Assembly: GCF_030767025.1 (NCBI RefSeq)
Contig: NZ_JASITE010000008.1
Coordinates: 248,001-312,000, forward strand
Length of the DNA: 64,000 nucleotides
DNA from: Nocardia sp. CC227C
GTDB taxonomy: Bacteria; Actinomycetota; Actinomycetes; Mycobacteriales; Mycobacteriaceae
Direction of reading: 5' to 3'
Shown: positions 47,999 through 56,576 of the stretch, piece by piece
How positions within the stretch are numbered: position 1 is the first letter of the stretch
How the letters are laid out: each line of letters begins with the position of its first letter
Notes under the pieces: model-generated
Database searches by the model: none
What the model was told of the DNA's origin: nothing
The model's input: the letters and a program-made list of their open reading frames with translations, nothing else
Translations under genes and position numbers: made by a program

Positions 47999-49099
47999 AT
48001 GAGTATCAGGACTGCGCGGATCGACGAGGACATCGCCGTGGCGGTGTACAGGTTTCCGACCGAGCACGTAGAGGCCGATGCGACGCTGGAATGGGACTGG
48101 ACCACCGCGGTGGTGGTGCGGGTCGGTGCGGGCGGTGAGTTCGGGCTGGGATGGACGTACGGGTCGCCCGCGACGGCGGAGGTCGTCTCGGTGCATCTGG
48201 CCCCGCATCTCGGCAACAAGTCGCCGTTCGATATCGCCGAATGCTGGCGGACCATGCATCGGGCCTGTCGCAATATCGGGACGAAGGGAATCGCGGCGCT
48301 GGCGATCAGCGCGGTCGATATCGCGTTGTGGGATCTGAAGGCCCGATTGCTGAACGTGCCGCTGGCCACGTTGCTCGGTGTGACACGGGAACGGGTGCCG
48401 GTCTACGGGTCGGGCGGGTTCGTCAATCTGCACGAGGATCAGCTGAGCGAGCAGGTGGGCGGATGGCTGGCGGCGGGCTGCCGGGCCGTGAAGATCAAGA
48501 TCGGCGAAGGGCGTGGCGGCCATGTCGAGCGCGATCTCGAGCGGGTGCAGCAGGTACGCAAGCTCACCGGCCCCGACGTCCGCATCCTGGTCGACGCCAA
48601 TGGCGGCTACACCCGGGGCCAGGCGCGGCGCGTCGGCCAGGAACTGGATCGGCTCGGCGTGGTGTGGTTCGAGGAGCCGGTGACCAGCGACGACCGCACC
48701 GGCCTCGCGGCGGTGCGGGACGCGGTGCGCTGCGATGTGGCCGCCGGTGAATACGTCTACGACTCCTACGACGCCGCCGCGCTGGTGGACGTGGTGGACT
48801 GCCTGCAACTGGACGTCACCCGCTGCGGCGGCTACACCGGCTTCCTGCGCGGTGCGGCGGTCGCGGGCGCGCACGGGTTGGACGTGTCGGCGCACTGCGC
48901 GCCGTCCCTGCACGCCCCGGTCGCCGGGGCGGTGACCGACCTGCGCCATATCGAATGGTTCATCGATCACGCTCGCCTGGAACCGCTGCTGGTGGATGGC
49001 GTACCCGAGGTGTCGGGCGGTGAGCTCGCGGTACCCCTCGACGCGCCCGGCCACGGCATGCGGATCGCCGCGGCGGCGGCCGACTACCGGCTGCGGTGA
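47999..49099 (+). CDS. Enolase-superfamily enzyme (mandelate racemase/muconate lactonizing type)
   Basis: The 366-residue protein has a capping domain followed by a TIM barrel. Catalytic pattern: KxK in CRAVKIKIGEG, metal ligands Asp in ILVDANGGYTRGQARR, Glu in VVWFEEPVTSDDR and Glu in VAAGEYVYDSYDA, and a His in LDVSAHCAPSLHAPVAG. This set fits the racemase or acid-sugar dehydratase/cycloisomerase groups; the substrate cannot be assigned. ATG 47999 follows GAAGGACGAAGAG. It stands alone between iscS (divergent) and a class IV aminotransferase (convergent) and has no equivalent in the M. tuberculosis order, so it is probably acquired. Confidence 0.88.
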   Translation: MSIRTARIDEDIAVAVYRFPTEHVEADATLEWDWTTAVVVRVGAGGEFGLGWTYGSPATAEVVSVHLAPHLGNKSPFDIAECWRTMHRACRNIGTKGIAALAISAVDIALWDLKARLLNVPLATLLGVTRERVPVYGSGGFVNLHEDQLSEQVGGWLAAGCRAVKIKIGEGRGGHVERDLERVQQVRKLTGPDVRILVDANGGYTRGQARRVGQELDRLGVVWFEEPVTSDDRTGLAAVRDAVRCDVAAGEYVYDSYDAAALVDVVDCLQLDVTRCGGYTGFLRGAAVAGAHGLDVSAHCAPSLHAPVAGAVTDLRHIEWFIDHARLEPLLVDGVPEVSGGELAVPLDAPGHGMRIAAAAADYRLR

Positions 49100-49157
49100 C
49101 TCCGGGATCGGGATGCCCGGTCGTCACGCAACTCATCCGGACCGTCGCCAGGAGGCG

Positions 49158-50000
49158 TTACGGGGCGGTGAGGGGTTCGGTGCGGTAGGCCGTGTGGAGG
49201 GCGTCGAGGAAGGGCTGGGTGGTGGGGATGTCCACCGTGTCGATCCTGTGAACGAGGATGCCGGGGGTCCAGGAGTTCATGACTACGGCTCCCCGCAGGT
49301 CCGGGAGATCGGCGGGAGTTACGACCTCGTCGCGCTGGGGGATTCCGAGGGCGGCGAGTTGACGTCGGACTATGCCCATGGTGGTGCCGGTCAGTTTGTG
49401 GGCGACGGGCCACACCACCGCGGAACCGTCCCAGAAGGCGAGATTCCAGATCGATGCCTCGCTGAATCCGCCGTGGCGGTCGAGGAAGGCGGCGTCGTCG
49501 AAACCGGCGGCGGCCGCGCGGCGCAGCAGATGTGTTTTGGCCACCTCACCCACGTGCTTCACCGCCGGCAGGTACCGCTCGTGTTCGAAGGTCATGAGCG
49601 ACAGCGGACCCTGCGGACCGGAAGCGGGCGGTGCGGTGCGAATGACGACCGAGGGCTCGGTACCGGATCGCGCCAGCGTGAATTCGCCCTCGGGTGAGTA
49701 GACGGTGGCCATCAGCGAGACGTCGGGGGCGCTGGCCGCCAATGCGGTGCGCAGGTGGGAACGCACTCGCTGCTCGGGCAGTGCCGTGCCGAACAGCTCC
49801 ATCGAGGCGCCCCGCAACCGCTCCAGATGCAGATCCAGGCCCCGAATGCGACCGCCCCGCACCTGCATGGCCGTGAAGTGCGCATGTCCGGCGAAAGCGA
49901 GATTCGCCAACTGCTCACCGGTGGTGGCCTCGCCGTCGTGATGGAGGACGAAGGCGGTGGTTTCCGGACGCGTATCGGCCAGGAACGATGGTGTGGACAT
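49158..50000 (-). CDS. Class IV aminotransferase-like PLP enzyme
   Basis: The 280-residue protein is of the fold-type IV family that includes branched-chain aminotransferases and aminodeoxychorismate lyase. The PLP lysine is in KHVGEVAKTHLLRRAAAAGF, the conserved Glu in GGFSEASIWNLAFWDGSAV, and the phosphate-binding turn in LTGTTMGIVRRQL. Actinobacterial proteins of this subgroup are often annotated simply as class IV aminotransferase; a 4-amino-4-deoxychorismate lyase role is possible. The ATG at 50000 is accepted. It is convergent with the enolase-superfamily gene. Confidence 0.85.
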   Translation of the reverse strand: MSTPSFLADTRPETTAFVLHHDGEATTGEQLANLAFAGHAHFTAMQVRGGRIRGLDLHLERLRGASMELFGTALPEQRVRSHLRTALAASAPDVSLMATVYSPEGEFTLARSGTEPSVVIRTAPPASGPQGPLSLMTFEHERYLPAVKHVGEVAKTHLLRRAAAAGFDDAAFLDRHGGFSEASIWNLAFWDGSAVVWPVAHKLTGTTMGIVRRQLAALGIPQRDEVVTPADLPDLRGAVVMNSWTPGILVHRIDTVDIPTTQPFLDALHTAYRTEPLTAP

Positions 50001-50271
50001 GAGACTCCCAGTAGCACAGCGGTTTCATCGAGCGTGACCTCTACCGTGCGCCAACCGGCGATTCGAAACAATGACGCGTCGCGTAACCAGCGTTTAGCTT
50101 CGCTCAAGTTGCCGGTTCGACCGCACCCGCCACACTCCTGGTCCCCGCCCCCGGCGTTTGGCGGCGTGACGGCCGGGCATCTCGGCGGTGAGGCTTGTGC
50201 GTCGTCGGCCGAGACATCCCAATCCCGAGGAGGAGAACTGCGGTTCGTCGGGCGGGAAAGAGAGCGCAGTA

Positions 50272-50682
50272 ATGGCCGAGCAACGGCTGCCCACGCTCAT
50301 TGATCTCGACGATACGGATCTGACCTTGCGAGATCCGGCCTACGACATCGGGAATCGCACCGTATTCGACAGCGAGGGAACGGAGATCGGGGAGGTCGAC
50401 GGGCTCGTCATCGACGAGAGCGAGCGGCGGGTGCGGTTCATCCGGATCGGATCGGGCGGGGTGCTCGGGATCGGGCAGACCAAGCGCCTGGTGCCGGTGG
50501 AGGTGATTGTCGGGATCGAGGGGAAGTCGGTCCACATCGATCGCACCAAGCAGCACGTCACCGACAGCCAGCCCTACGACCCGCCGCTCGTCGACGCCCC
50601 CACGTTCTACGAGACGCTCTACGGGCAGTACGGGTACCCACCGTTCTGGGGGGCGGGGATTAGCCGCTACCCGACGCCTTGA
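50272..50682 (+). CDS. PRC-barrel domain protein
   Basis: The 136-residue protein contains one PRC-barrel (IGNRTVFDSEGTEIGEVDGL, VIDESERRVRFIRIGSGGVL, RLVPVEVIVGIEGKSVHIDR) with a Tyr/Pro-rich tail (YETLYGQYGYPPFWG). PRC barrels occur in RNA-processing and photosynthetic reaction-centre proteins and in many small stress-related actinobacterial proteins. ATG 50272 gives a compact protein. No operon partner is evident. Confidence 0.88.
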   Translation: MAEQRLPTLIDLDDTDLTLRDPAYDIGNRTVFDSEGTEIGEVDGLVIDESERRVRFIRIGSGGVLGIGQTKRLVPVEVIVGIEGKSVHIDRTKQHVTDSQPYDPPLVDAPTFYETLYGQYGYPPFWGAGISRYPTP

Positions 50683-50895
50683 CGCGTCCACCCCACCACG
50701 ACCGCGATAGTCGGTCGGACATCCAGGCCGACGGGGTCGGCGCGAGGCGGCCATCCCGGCGCACGCGGCGAGCACGGCGGACCCGGCACGGCAGCCCCGG
50801 CACGATTCCGGCCGGGCGGATGCTCGAAGGCTTTCGCGGAGACGGCCGCGTAGGTCGCTCGGCCAGCGGGTGCCGTGCGGTGATCGCGGCCCGAT

Positions 50896-51969
50896 TCAGC
50901 TGTAGGCGACGCTCACCGCGGCGTGCGGCACCGGTTCGGACTGCCGCGGTGGTGTCACGCGCTGGTCGGCAGGATGCGCGGCCCAGGCGGTCGGCTCCGC
51001 CTGCGCCAGCTCCGCCTGGAGTTCGTGAATCAGCCCGGCGGCGATGCCCTGGTTGGGATGGTCGTCGTGCAGGGCCCGCTCACAGCGCAGTGCGAGGTCG
51101 CGGCGGTCGGTGCCGGGCAGTTCGAGCGGCTGCAGGACCACCTCGGCGACGACGCCGCGTGAGCGCAGGACGCGGCGGATGGAATCCATCAGGGTGTCGA
51201 TGCCGACGAAGCCGGGGATCGTGGAGAGTTCACCCGCGCGGTCCTGATAGCGCACGCGGATCGGCTGCACCGGTGTACCGGCGTCGACGGCGGCCTGGAA
51301 GAGGGCGGGTCGCATGCGTCCGCGGCCACGACCGCACCAGGTGGTGCCCTCGGGGAAAACGCCCACGCGCTCACCGGATTTCAGGCGTCGCACCATCTCC
51401 TGCACCACGGTGGGCAGGGTGCGCAGATTCTCCCGCTCGATGGGGATGACGCGGACCAGGCGGGCCACATCGCCGAGCAGCGGCCAGTTCACCAGATCGG
51501 CGCGGGCCACGAAGCTCATGGGCTGCACGGCGCTCAGCACCACGATATCGGTCCAGCCCACGTGGTCGGCGACCACCAGCAGGCCGCGGCCGAGATGACC
51601 GTCCTCGATCCGCGTCCCGGTGTCGGCGCGCGGCGCACCGGTGTCGGCGTCGTACTCGACGCGCACCGGACCGTCCCCGCGCCGGTCCACGACTCGCACG
51701 CGAATGCCGCAGCACGACAGCAGCCTTCGCGCGTAGCGGCGCTGTAGGGCGGGCCGCCAGCGGCGCGGGGTGACCAGATAGGCGGCGGGGAAGGTGGACA
51801 GCACGGCCGCGAAGGACAGGATCCGTCCGGCCACCCGCGGGGTTCCGGACTCAGCGGTGGCCTCGACGCAGTCCGGACCGCAGGGGCTCGACGGCATCCA
51901 GGCGTGCACGGGCGCGGCGGGCGGGCACGACAGCGGCGCCGAATCCGGGGACAGGAACGCGGGCATCAT
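50896..51969 (-). CDS. 1-acylglycerol-3-phosphate O-acyltransferase family (PlsC/OlsA-like, Rv3026c-like)
   Basis: The 357-residue acyltransferase has the HX4D motif in LLVVADHVGWTDIVVLSAVQ and the acceptor motif in RVGVFPEGTTWCGRGRGRM. One membrane helix precedes them (RILSFAAVLSTFPAAYLV). It lies 6 bases after an OlsB-like N-acyltransferase gene in the same direction. By analogy with OlsB/OlsA, the pair could make acylated ornithine lipids: OlsB forms lyso-ornithine lipid and this enzyme adds the second acyl chain. Phosphatidic acid synthesis is the alternative. Confidence 0.88.
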   Translation of the reverse strand: MMPAFLSPDSAPLSCPPAAPVHAWMPSSPCGPDCVEATAESGTPRVAGRILSFAAVLSTFPAAYLVTPRRWRPALQRRYARRLLSCCGIRVRVVDRRGDGPVRVEYDADTGAPRADTGTRIEDGHLGRGLLVVADHVGWTDIVVLSAVQPMSFVARADLVNWPLLGDVARLVRVIPIERENLRTLPTVVQEMVRRLKSGERVGVFPEGTTWCGRGRGRMRPALFQAAVDAGTPVQPIRVRYQDRAGELSTIPGFVGIDTLMDSIRRVLRSRGVVAEVVLQPLELPGTDRRDLALRCERALHDDHPNQGIAAGLIHELQAELAQAEPTAWAAHPADQRVTPPRQSEPVPHAAVSVAYS

Positions 51970-51975
51970 GGCGGA

Positions 51976-52824
51976 TCACCGGGCCTCGAAAGTCGCCGCG
52001 GCACTGCGCAAGCGGTCCAGGTAGCGGGTGTTCACGGTGGCGAAGCCGAGCAGCGCCACGAAGTCGGCGACACCGAAATCGGGGTCGTGGGCGGGCTCGC
52101 CGCAGATCTGCGCGCCCAGGCGCAGATAGCCGTTGAGCAGCGGCGGAACCTTCGCGCGGGCGGGCGGTTCCAGCTCGTCGAGGGTGCGGCCGTCCACTTC
52201 CACCGGGCGGTACGGGTGCACGAATCGCTCCGGCCGCACCGCGTGGCGGGCCAGCAGCATGTCCCGCACCCCGCGCACGTTCACGCCGGGCTCGTCCTCG
52301 GGTGTCAGCCGCATGGGCACCGAGACGCAGCCCATCACCCAGTCGTAGCCGGTGATCTCGATGTAGTGCAGGATGCCCGCCCACATGAGACTCAGCACCG
52401 AACCGTTGCGGTGTTCGGGCACCACACACGCGCGGCCCATCTCGACGATCCGCTGCCCGTGCGGATCCAGCCCGGTGAGATCGAATTCGGTGGCGGTGTA
52501 GTAGCCGCCGGCGGCGGACACCTTGTGCGGCGGCAGCATTCGGTAGCAGCCGACGAACTCGTCGGTGTGGTTGTCGCGGACCAGCAGGTGATCGCAGTGC
52601 TCGTCGAAACGGTCGTGGTCGCGACCGGTGCCGTCGTCGGCGATGGTGAATCCGGGCTCGCCCGCGAACACCCGGTAGCGCAGCCGCTGGGCCACCTCGC
52701 GGTGGGCGGCATCGGATTCGACGACCAGGGAGTACCGGGCACGGCCCTGGGCGCGAATCGGGTCCGGTGTGGAGCACGGCGCGGCGGAGAGCAGGGCTGG
52801 ATTCGACGCTGCCTTGGTGGTCAT
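51976..52824 (-). CDS. OlsB-like N-acyltransferase (hemolysin-like GNAT, Rv3027c-like)
   Basis: The 282-residue protein belongs to the ornithine-acyl-ACP N-acyltransferase/autoinducer-synthase-like GNAT group: EVAQRLRYRVFAGEPGF, FDEHCDHLLVRDNHTDEFVG, CYRMLPPHKVSAAGGYYTAT, EFDLTGLDPHGQRIVEMGRA, CVVPEHRNGSVLSLMWAGI, and VPPLLNGYLRLGAQICGEPA with DPDFGVADFVALLGF. The last block is the family hallmark. It starts at ATG 52824 and is followed directly by the PlsC-like gene. Ornithine lipid synthesis is the favoured role; this is inference from family and context. Confidence 0.87.
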   Translation of the reverse strand: MTTKAASNPALLSAAPCSTPDPIRAQGRARYSLVVESDAAHREVAQRLRYRVFAGEPGFTIADDGTGRDHDRFDEHCDHLLVRDNHTDEFVGCYRMLPPHKVSAAGGYYTATEFDLTGLDPHGQRIVEMGRACVVPEHRNGSVLSLMWAGILHYIEITGYDWVMGCVSVPMRLTPEDEPGVNVRGVRDMLLARHAVRPERFVHPYRPVEVDGRTLDELEPPARAKVPPLLNGYLRLGAQICGEPAHDPDFGVADFVALLGFATVNTRYLDRLRSAAATFEAR

Positions 52825-53120
52825 ACCGATGATCAAGCCAGGCGCACACTGCGCCGGGGCAACCTCGGGATGGCGAGCCGATGCCGGTCGAGTGAACGTG
52901 ATCTGGACCGCACACGGAGTTCATCCGACGGTCGCCGACCGTTCCCCACCAGGACGAATACTGGTTTCCGAGGCGGCTTTCCGCTGACGGTGAGGATGCG
53001 GAGCCTCGACGCGAAGTGCGCGAGAAGTGACAGCCTACGTCACCGCGACCGCGGCCGGTCGGCCACCCCCGCGCGGTGCCCGCACGACAGCGGCATGGTG
53101 ATCCCCATGCCTGGCCCGGA

Positions 53121-53189
53121 TCCCAGGTTCCGGGTCCCAGCTCCCGGGTCCCAGGTTCCGGGTCCCAGTTCCCAGGTCCCGGGCCCCGG
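53121..53189. repeat. 14-bp tandem repeat, about 5 copies
   Basis: Units tcccaggttccggg (53121-53134 and 53149-53162, identical) alternate with diverged units at 53135, 53163 and 53177. The array lies outside genes, downstream of ndh. Confidence 0.88.
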
Positions 53190-53207
53190 ACCGGGCGGCT
53201 AACGACG

Positions 53208-53233
53208 ACCGCCCGGCGAGTACGCCGGGCGGT
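53208..53233. terminator. Hairpin terminator downstream of ndh
   Basis: A perfect 11-bp stem, ACCGCCCGGCG with its complement, and an AGTA loop lie about 50 bases beyond the ndh stop on the minus strand. There is no T tract. Confidence 0.65.
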
Positions 53234-53284
53234 GCGGTATGCCGCGAAACGGTGCCGGATGCCCGCGAAGCGGTGCGATGCGGA

Positions 53285-54577
53285 TCAGGCCGCGCGACGT
53301 TGCTCGGTGATCTCCGGCGCGGCGGGCTTTTCCACCTCGTCGAAGCCCGGTCGCCCGGTGCCGATGAAGGCCACCAGCCAGGAGAACACCGCGGCGAACC
53401 GGTTGCGGAAGCCGACCAGGTAGAACAGGTGCACCGCCAGCCAGGCCACCCAGGCGACGGTACCGGTGAACTTGATCTTGTCGTTGACCTTGGTGACCGC
53501 GCTGAACCGGCTGATCACCGCCATGCTGCCCTTGTCCCAGTATTCGAACGGGGTGGCGGCCTGCTTCTTGCGGCGGATGATGTCGGCGACGTGGCGGCCC
53601 TCCTGCATGGCCACCGGCGACTGGCCCGGGTAGCCGTTGAGCGAGGTCATATCGCCGATGGCGTAGATATCGGCGTGCCCGCCCACGGTGAGGTCGGGAT
53701 TCACCAACAGCCGCCCGGCACGGTCGGTTTCGCAGCCGGTGGCCTCGGCCAGCAGGCGCGCGAATCCGCCCGCCTGCACACCGGCCGACCACACCACGGT
53801 CTCGGCCGCGATACCGCGCTCCACGCCGTCCTTGCTCTTGACGGTCACCTTGCCGAGTTCGATATCGGTCACGAAGGTGTCCAGCAGTACCTCGACGCCG
53901 CTGTCGGTGAGCGAGCGCTTCGCGTACTCCGACAGATTGCCGCCGAAGGGCGGCAGCACGGCGCCGGCGCCCTCGACCAGGGTGACCGACGCCTCCTGGT
54001 GGTAGTGCCGCTTCGACAGCTCCTTCAGCTGGCCCGCGACCTCGACGCCGGTCGCACCCGCGCCCACCACCACGAAGCTCAGCAGGCGCTCGCGGGTCGC
54101 CGGATCGGCGTCTTTCGCCATGTCGAAGACGTGCTCGATCTGGGCGCGCAGGCGCTTGGCATCGTCGATGGTCTTGAGCGAGAAGGTCTTGTCGGCGAAA
54201 TCGTCACGGCCGAAGTAGGACTGGTTGGCGCCGGTCGCCGCGATGAGCTTGTTGTAGCGGATGCGCCGCAGCCCCTCGGGCGTCTCGTAGGTGAGGACGG
54301 CGTCCTCGGCGTCGATGCCGACCACCGTGCCCAGCCGGGCCTCACCGTGCTTGTGGTGACGAATGATGTTCTGGATGGGTGGTGCGATCTCATCGGAGGC
54401 CAGCACACCCGTCGCTACCTGGTAGAGCAGCGGCTGGAACAGATGCTCCGGAGTGGCCGAGATGAGAACGTAATCGATCCCCGACTTGTTCAACTGCTTG
54501 GCGGCGGCCAAGCCACCGAAGCCCGATCCGACGATGACGACATCAGTGGCTTCGATCCCCGAATCCAAGTACTGCAT
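53285..54577 (-). CDS. ndh: Type II NADH dehydrogenase (NDH-2)
   Basis: The 430-residue flavoprotein transfers electrons from NADH to menaquinone without proton pumping. The FAD-binding motif is VVIVGSGFGGLAAAK near residue 13, the NADH-binding motif is VVVGAGATGVEVAGQL, and the second FAD motif is DIYAIGDMTSLNG. The C-terminal membrane-association region (VAWVAWLAVHLFYLVGF and FAAVFSWLVAFIG) is present. The quinone-site signature near LFQPLLYQVATG is intact. It is divergent from a LysR regulator that may control it. Confidence 0.94.
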   Translation of the reverse strand: MQYLDSGIEATDVVIVGSGFGGLAAAKQLNKSGIDYVLISATPEHLFQPLLYQVATGVLASDEIAPPIQNIIRHHKHGEARLGTVVGIDAEDAVLTYETPEGLRRIRYNKLIAATGANQSYFGRDDFADKTFSLKTIDDAKRLRAQIEHVFDMAKDADPATRERLLSFVVVGAGATGVEVAGQLKELSKRHYHQEASVTLVEGAGAVLPPFGGNLSEYAKRSLTDSGVEVLLDTFVTDIELGKVTVKSKDGVERGIAAETVVWSAGVQAGGFARLLAEATGCETDRAGRLLVNPDLTVGGHADIYAIGDMTSLNGYPGQSPVAMQEGRHVADIIRRKKQAATPFEYWDKGSMAVISRFSAVTKVNDKIKFTGTVAWVAWLAVHLFYLVGFRNRFAAVFSWLVAFIGTGRPGFDEVEKPAAPEITEQRRAA

Positions 54578-54611
54578 GACAGCTCCCTTCTGTCATGAGT
54601 AACCGTGATTC

Positions 54612-54627
54612 GGAACGTGATTGTTCC
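54612..54627. promoter_or_regulatory. Inverted repeat in the ndh-lysR intergenic region
   Basis: GGAAC-N6-GTTCC lies 34 bases upstream of the ndh start. Together with the second dyad at 54649-54663 it is a candidate LysR site. Confidence 0.45.
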
Positions 54628-54648
54628 AAGGGTCAGGGCGCATAATGT

Positions 54649-54663
54649 AGATGACTCTTATCT
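54649..54663. promoter_or_regulatory. AGAT-N7-ATCT dyad upstream of lysR
   Basis: A 15-bp dyad lies 28 bases before the lysR GTG, in an A/T-rich pocket that also contains CATAAT. This is the size of a LysR T-N11-A box. Confidence 0.4.
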
Positions 54664-54690
54664 AGTTTGATCATGAATGGAGATCATCGA

Positions 54691-55548
54691 GTGGAGCTGC
54701 GACAGCTGGCGTACTTCGTCGCCGTCTGCGAGGAGCTGAGTTTCAGCCGCGCGGCGACGCGCTGCTTCATCTCCCAGTCGGCCATCAGCCACCAGATCGC
54801 CCGACTCGAGCGTGACCTCGGCGTGACCCTCTTCGAACGCTCGACCCGCTCGGTGGTGCCCACCGACGCGACCACCCGGCTACTTCCTCTTGCGAAACAA
54901 ATGCTGAGCCTGGAATCGGCTATTCGCGCAGCTGTACGGGCTTCCGGACCGAGAATTCGCTTGGCGGCGAACATGTCCTTCGCAACAAGATCACTGTCGG
55001 CGATCGCGGGAGCACGCGCCGCGCATCCGGGGGCCGAAATCGAATTCGTCATCAAGCCGTTCCGGCAGCGCATCCAGGCGGTGGCGGACGGCGACTGCGA
55101 CCTCGCGCTCATCCGCGGCAGCGTGGACCAGCCCGGACTGACCGTGGAGAAACTCTGGGTGGAGGATCTGGTCATCGCCACCTCCACCGCCCACCCCCTG
55201 GCCGGGCGCGAGGACGTCACCTTCGCCGACCTCGGTTCGTACCCGCTGCTGCTGCCGCCGGAATCCGATCAGGTGCTGCTGCACAATGTGGTGCGCGCCG
55301 CCTTCGCCGATCTGCCCACCGGTCCGGCCTTCGGACCGCCCATCCCGCCGGACCACACGGCCACCATGGAACTCATCAATCGCCCCGACGCCTGGACCAT
55401 CCTGTACGCCGACAGCCAGACCGAGGGCATCGCCACGCTGCGGCTGGCGGGGCGGCCGCTGCGGGTGCCGGTGTCGGCGGTGACCCGCAGCGACGTGCGC
55501 CGTTCCCCCATCCTGACCACGCTGCTGGCGGCCCTGCACAGCGCCTGA
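54691..55548 (+). CDS. LysR-family transcriptional regulator
   Basis: The 285-residue regulator begins VELRQLAYFVAVCEELSFSR, with the winged helix-turn-helix continuing AATRCFISQSAISHQIARLE. The C-terminal effector domain is of the PBP2 type (RLAANMSFATRSLSAIAGAR, LVIATSTAHPLAG, LGSYPLLLPPESDQVLLHNV). GTG 54691 is chosen because it gives the standard start and has GGAG 8 bases upstream; ATG 54673 is possible. It is divergent from ndh, and the intergenic dyads suggest control of ndh and itself. Confidence 0.93.
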   Translation: MELRQLAYFVAVCEELSFSRAATRCFISQSAISHQIARLERDLGVTLFERSTRSVVPTDATTRLLPLAKQMLSLESAIRAAVRASGPRIRLAANMSFATRSLSAIAGARAAHPGAEIEFVIKPFRQRIQAVADGDCDLALIRGSVDQPGLTVEKLWVEDLVIATSTAHPLAGREDVTFADLGSYPLLLPPESDQVLLHNVVRAAFADLPTGPAFGPPIPPDHTATMELINRPDAWTILYADSQTEGIATLRLAGRPLRVPVSAVTRSDVRRSPILTTLLAALHSA

Positions 55549-55581
55549 TCGCGCCCGGCCGCGTCAGTGGTCCCGGCCGCG

Positions 55582-56520
55582 TCAGTGGTGGAGCGCCCCG
55601 GCCACGGCGAGGTGCAGGCGCAGATCCTCCGGTTCCTCGTCCTCGACGGCCCAGACGATCTCCTCCATGGCGCGCAGGAACGCCCAGCCGCGGGCGCGCT
55701 CCGGGTCGACACCCAGGCCCGCCGCCGTGCGCGCGACGACGCTACGGGCGTGCGCGGGGGCCGGGTCGCACTGCACCTGGATCATGATCAGGAAGCCCGC
55801 GTCGAAGGCGGCCTCGCCCAGGTATGGCTTGGGGTCGATGAGCAGCCACGGTTCACGTTCGGCCGCCACGATATTGCCGAGGTGGGTGTCGCGGTTGACC
55901 ACCAGCAGCGGACCGTCCGGGACCGCCACGCGCTCGCACCAGTCCAGTGCCGACCGCCGCAGTCGCGCCGGGATCGCCTGCGCCACCACGGGTTCGGGGT
56001 CGGTGAACATCGCCATCCACTCCTGCACCATGCCGGTGGCCTCGGGCAGGGGCGGAATATGGTCGGGAACGCCGGTCGGCTCGCGGCGCAGTCGCCGGTA
56101 CAGCGCGCAGGCCAACTCGATCCTGTCGACGTACTCCGGCCTGCCCTCGAGGCTCGGGAAGCCCGGCTGGTCCAGCAGCGCAGTGCCGGGGCGAGCCCAT
56201 TCCAGCAGCATGGCACCGGAATTCGGGTCGAACTCGTAGAGCCGGACCGCGCCGTCACCCCCGTAGCAATGCAGTCCCCCGGCCTCGCCGATGTTCTCCG
56301 GATCGACCACCGGGATCTCGAGCACCGCCGGACTGGCGTCGGCGCGGCGCACGGGCGCGACCCAGGAGTGGGTGCCGCCCCCGAAGGCGTCGCCGATCAC
56401 CTCCAGTCCCCATGCGGCACAGCATTCCTCGATCACCGTGGGCAGGGCCGCCAACCAGTGCTCCCCGCGCTCTTCGAAGATCTCACGGATGTTCTCGGCG
56501 ACGTCGTCGGGCAAGGTCAC
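55582..56520 (-). CDS. APH(6)/hydroxyurea-type phosphotransferase-like kinase
   Basis: The 312-residue protein resembles streptomycin 6-kinases and hydroxyurea resistance kinases: MTLPDDVAENIREIFEERGE, GGDGAVRLYEFDPNSGAMLL, the catalytic loop LLVVNRDTHLGNIVAAEREP, and the metal loop WLLIDPKPYLGEAAFDAGFL. The catalytic Asp and the Asp of the DPK motif are kept, but the usual HGDLH of the family reads NRDTH. This could be a resistance enzyme or a kinase for another small molecule; resistance should not be assumed. GTG 56520 gives the family-like start; GTG 56541 is an alternative. Confidence 0.75.
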   Translation of the reverse strand: MTLPDDVAENIREIFEERGEHWLAALPTVIEECCAAWGLEVIGDAFGGGTHSWVAPVRRADASPAVLEIPVVDPENIGEAGGLHCYGGDGAVRLYEFDPNSGAMLLEWARPGTALLDQPGFPSLEGRPEYVDRIELACALYRRLRREPTGVPDHIPPLPEATGMVQEWMAMFTDPEPVVAQAIPARLRRSALDWCERVAVPDGPLLVVNRDTHLGNIVAAEREPWLLIDPKPYLGEAAFDAGFLIMIQVQCDPAPAHARSVVARTAAGLGVDPERARGWAFLRAMEEIVWAVEDEEPEDLRLHLAVAGALHH

Positions 56521-56576
56521 CGCACCAGCATCGCATTGCACGGGCGCGGGTCGGTCATTCGACCTACTCTGACTTC

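Larger units (their letters stand above)
52825..53284. other. 460-bp gene-free region with tandem repeats and a terminator
   Basis: No convincing gene lies between the olsB-like gene and ndh. The right part contains the 14-bp tandem repeat at 53121-53189 and a terminator hairpin at 53208-53233. The left part must hold the olsB-like promoter, but no clear element was identified. Confidence 0.6.

Noticed and set aside
50679..51449. A 256-codon plus-strand frame after the PRC-barrel gene
   Set aside because: It is Arg/Gly-rich and mostly antisense to the PlsC-like gene, with no motif.
55582..56520. A confident streptomycin-resistance gene
   Set aside because: The family match is real but the catalytic loop differs from known resistance enzymes, so resistance is not claimed.
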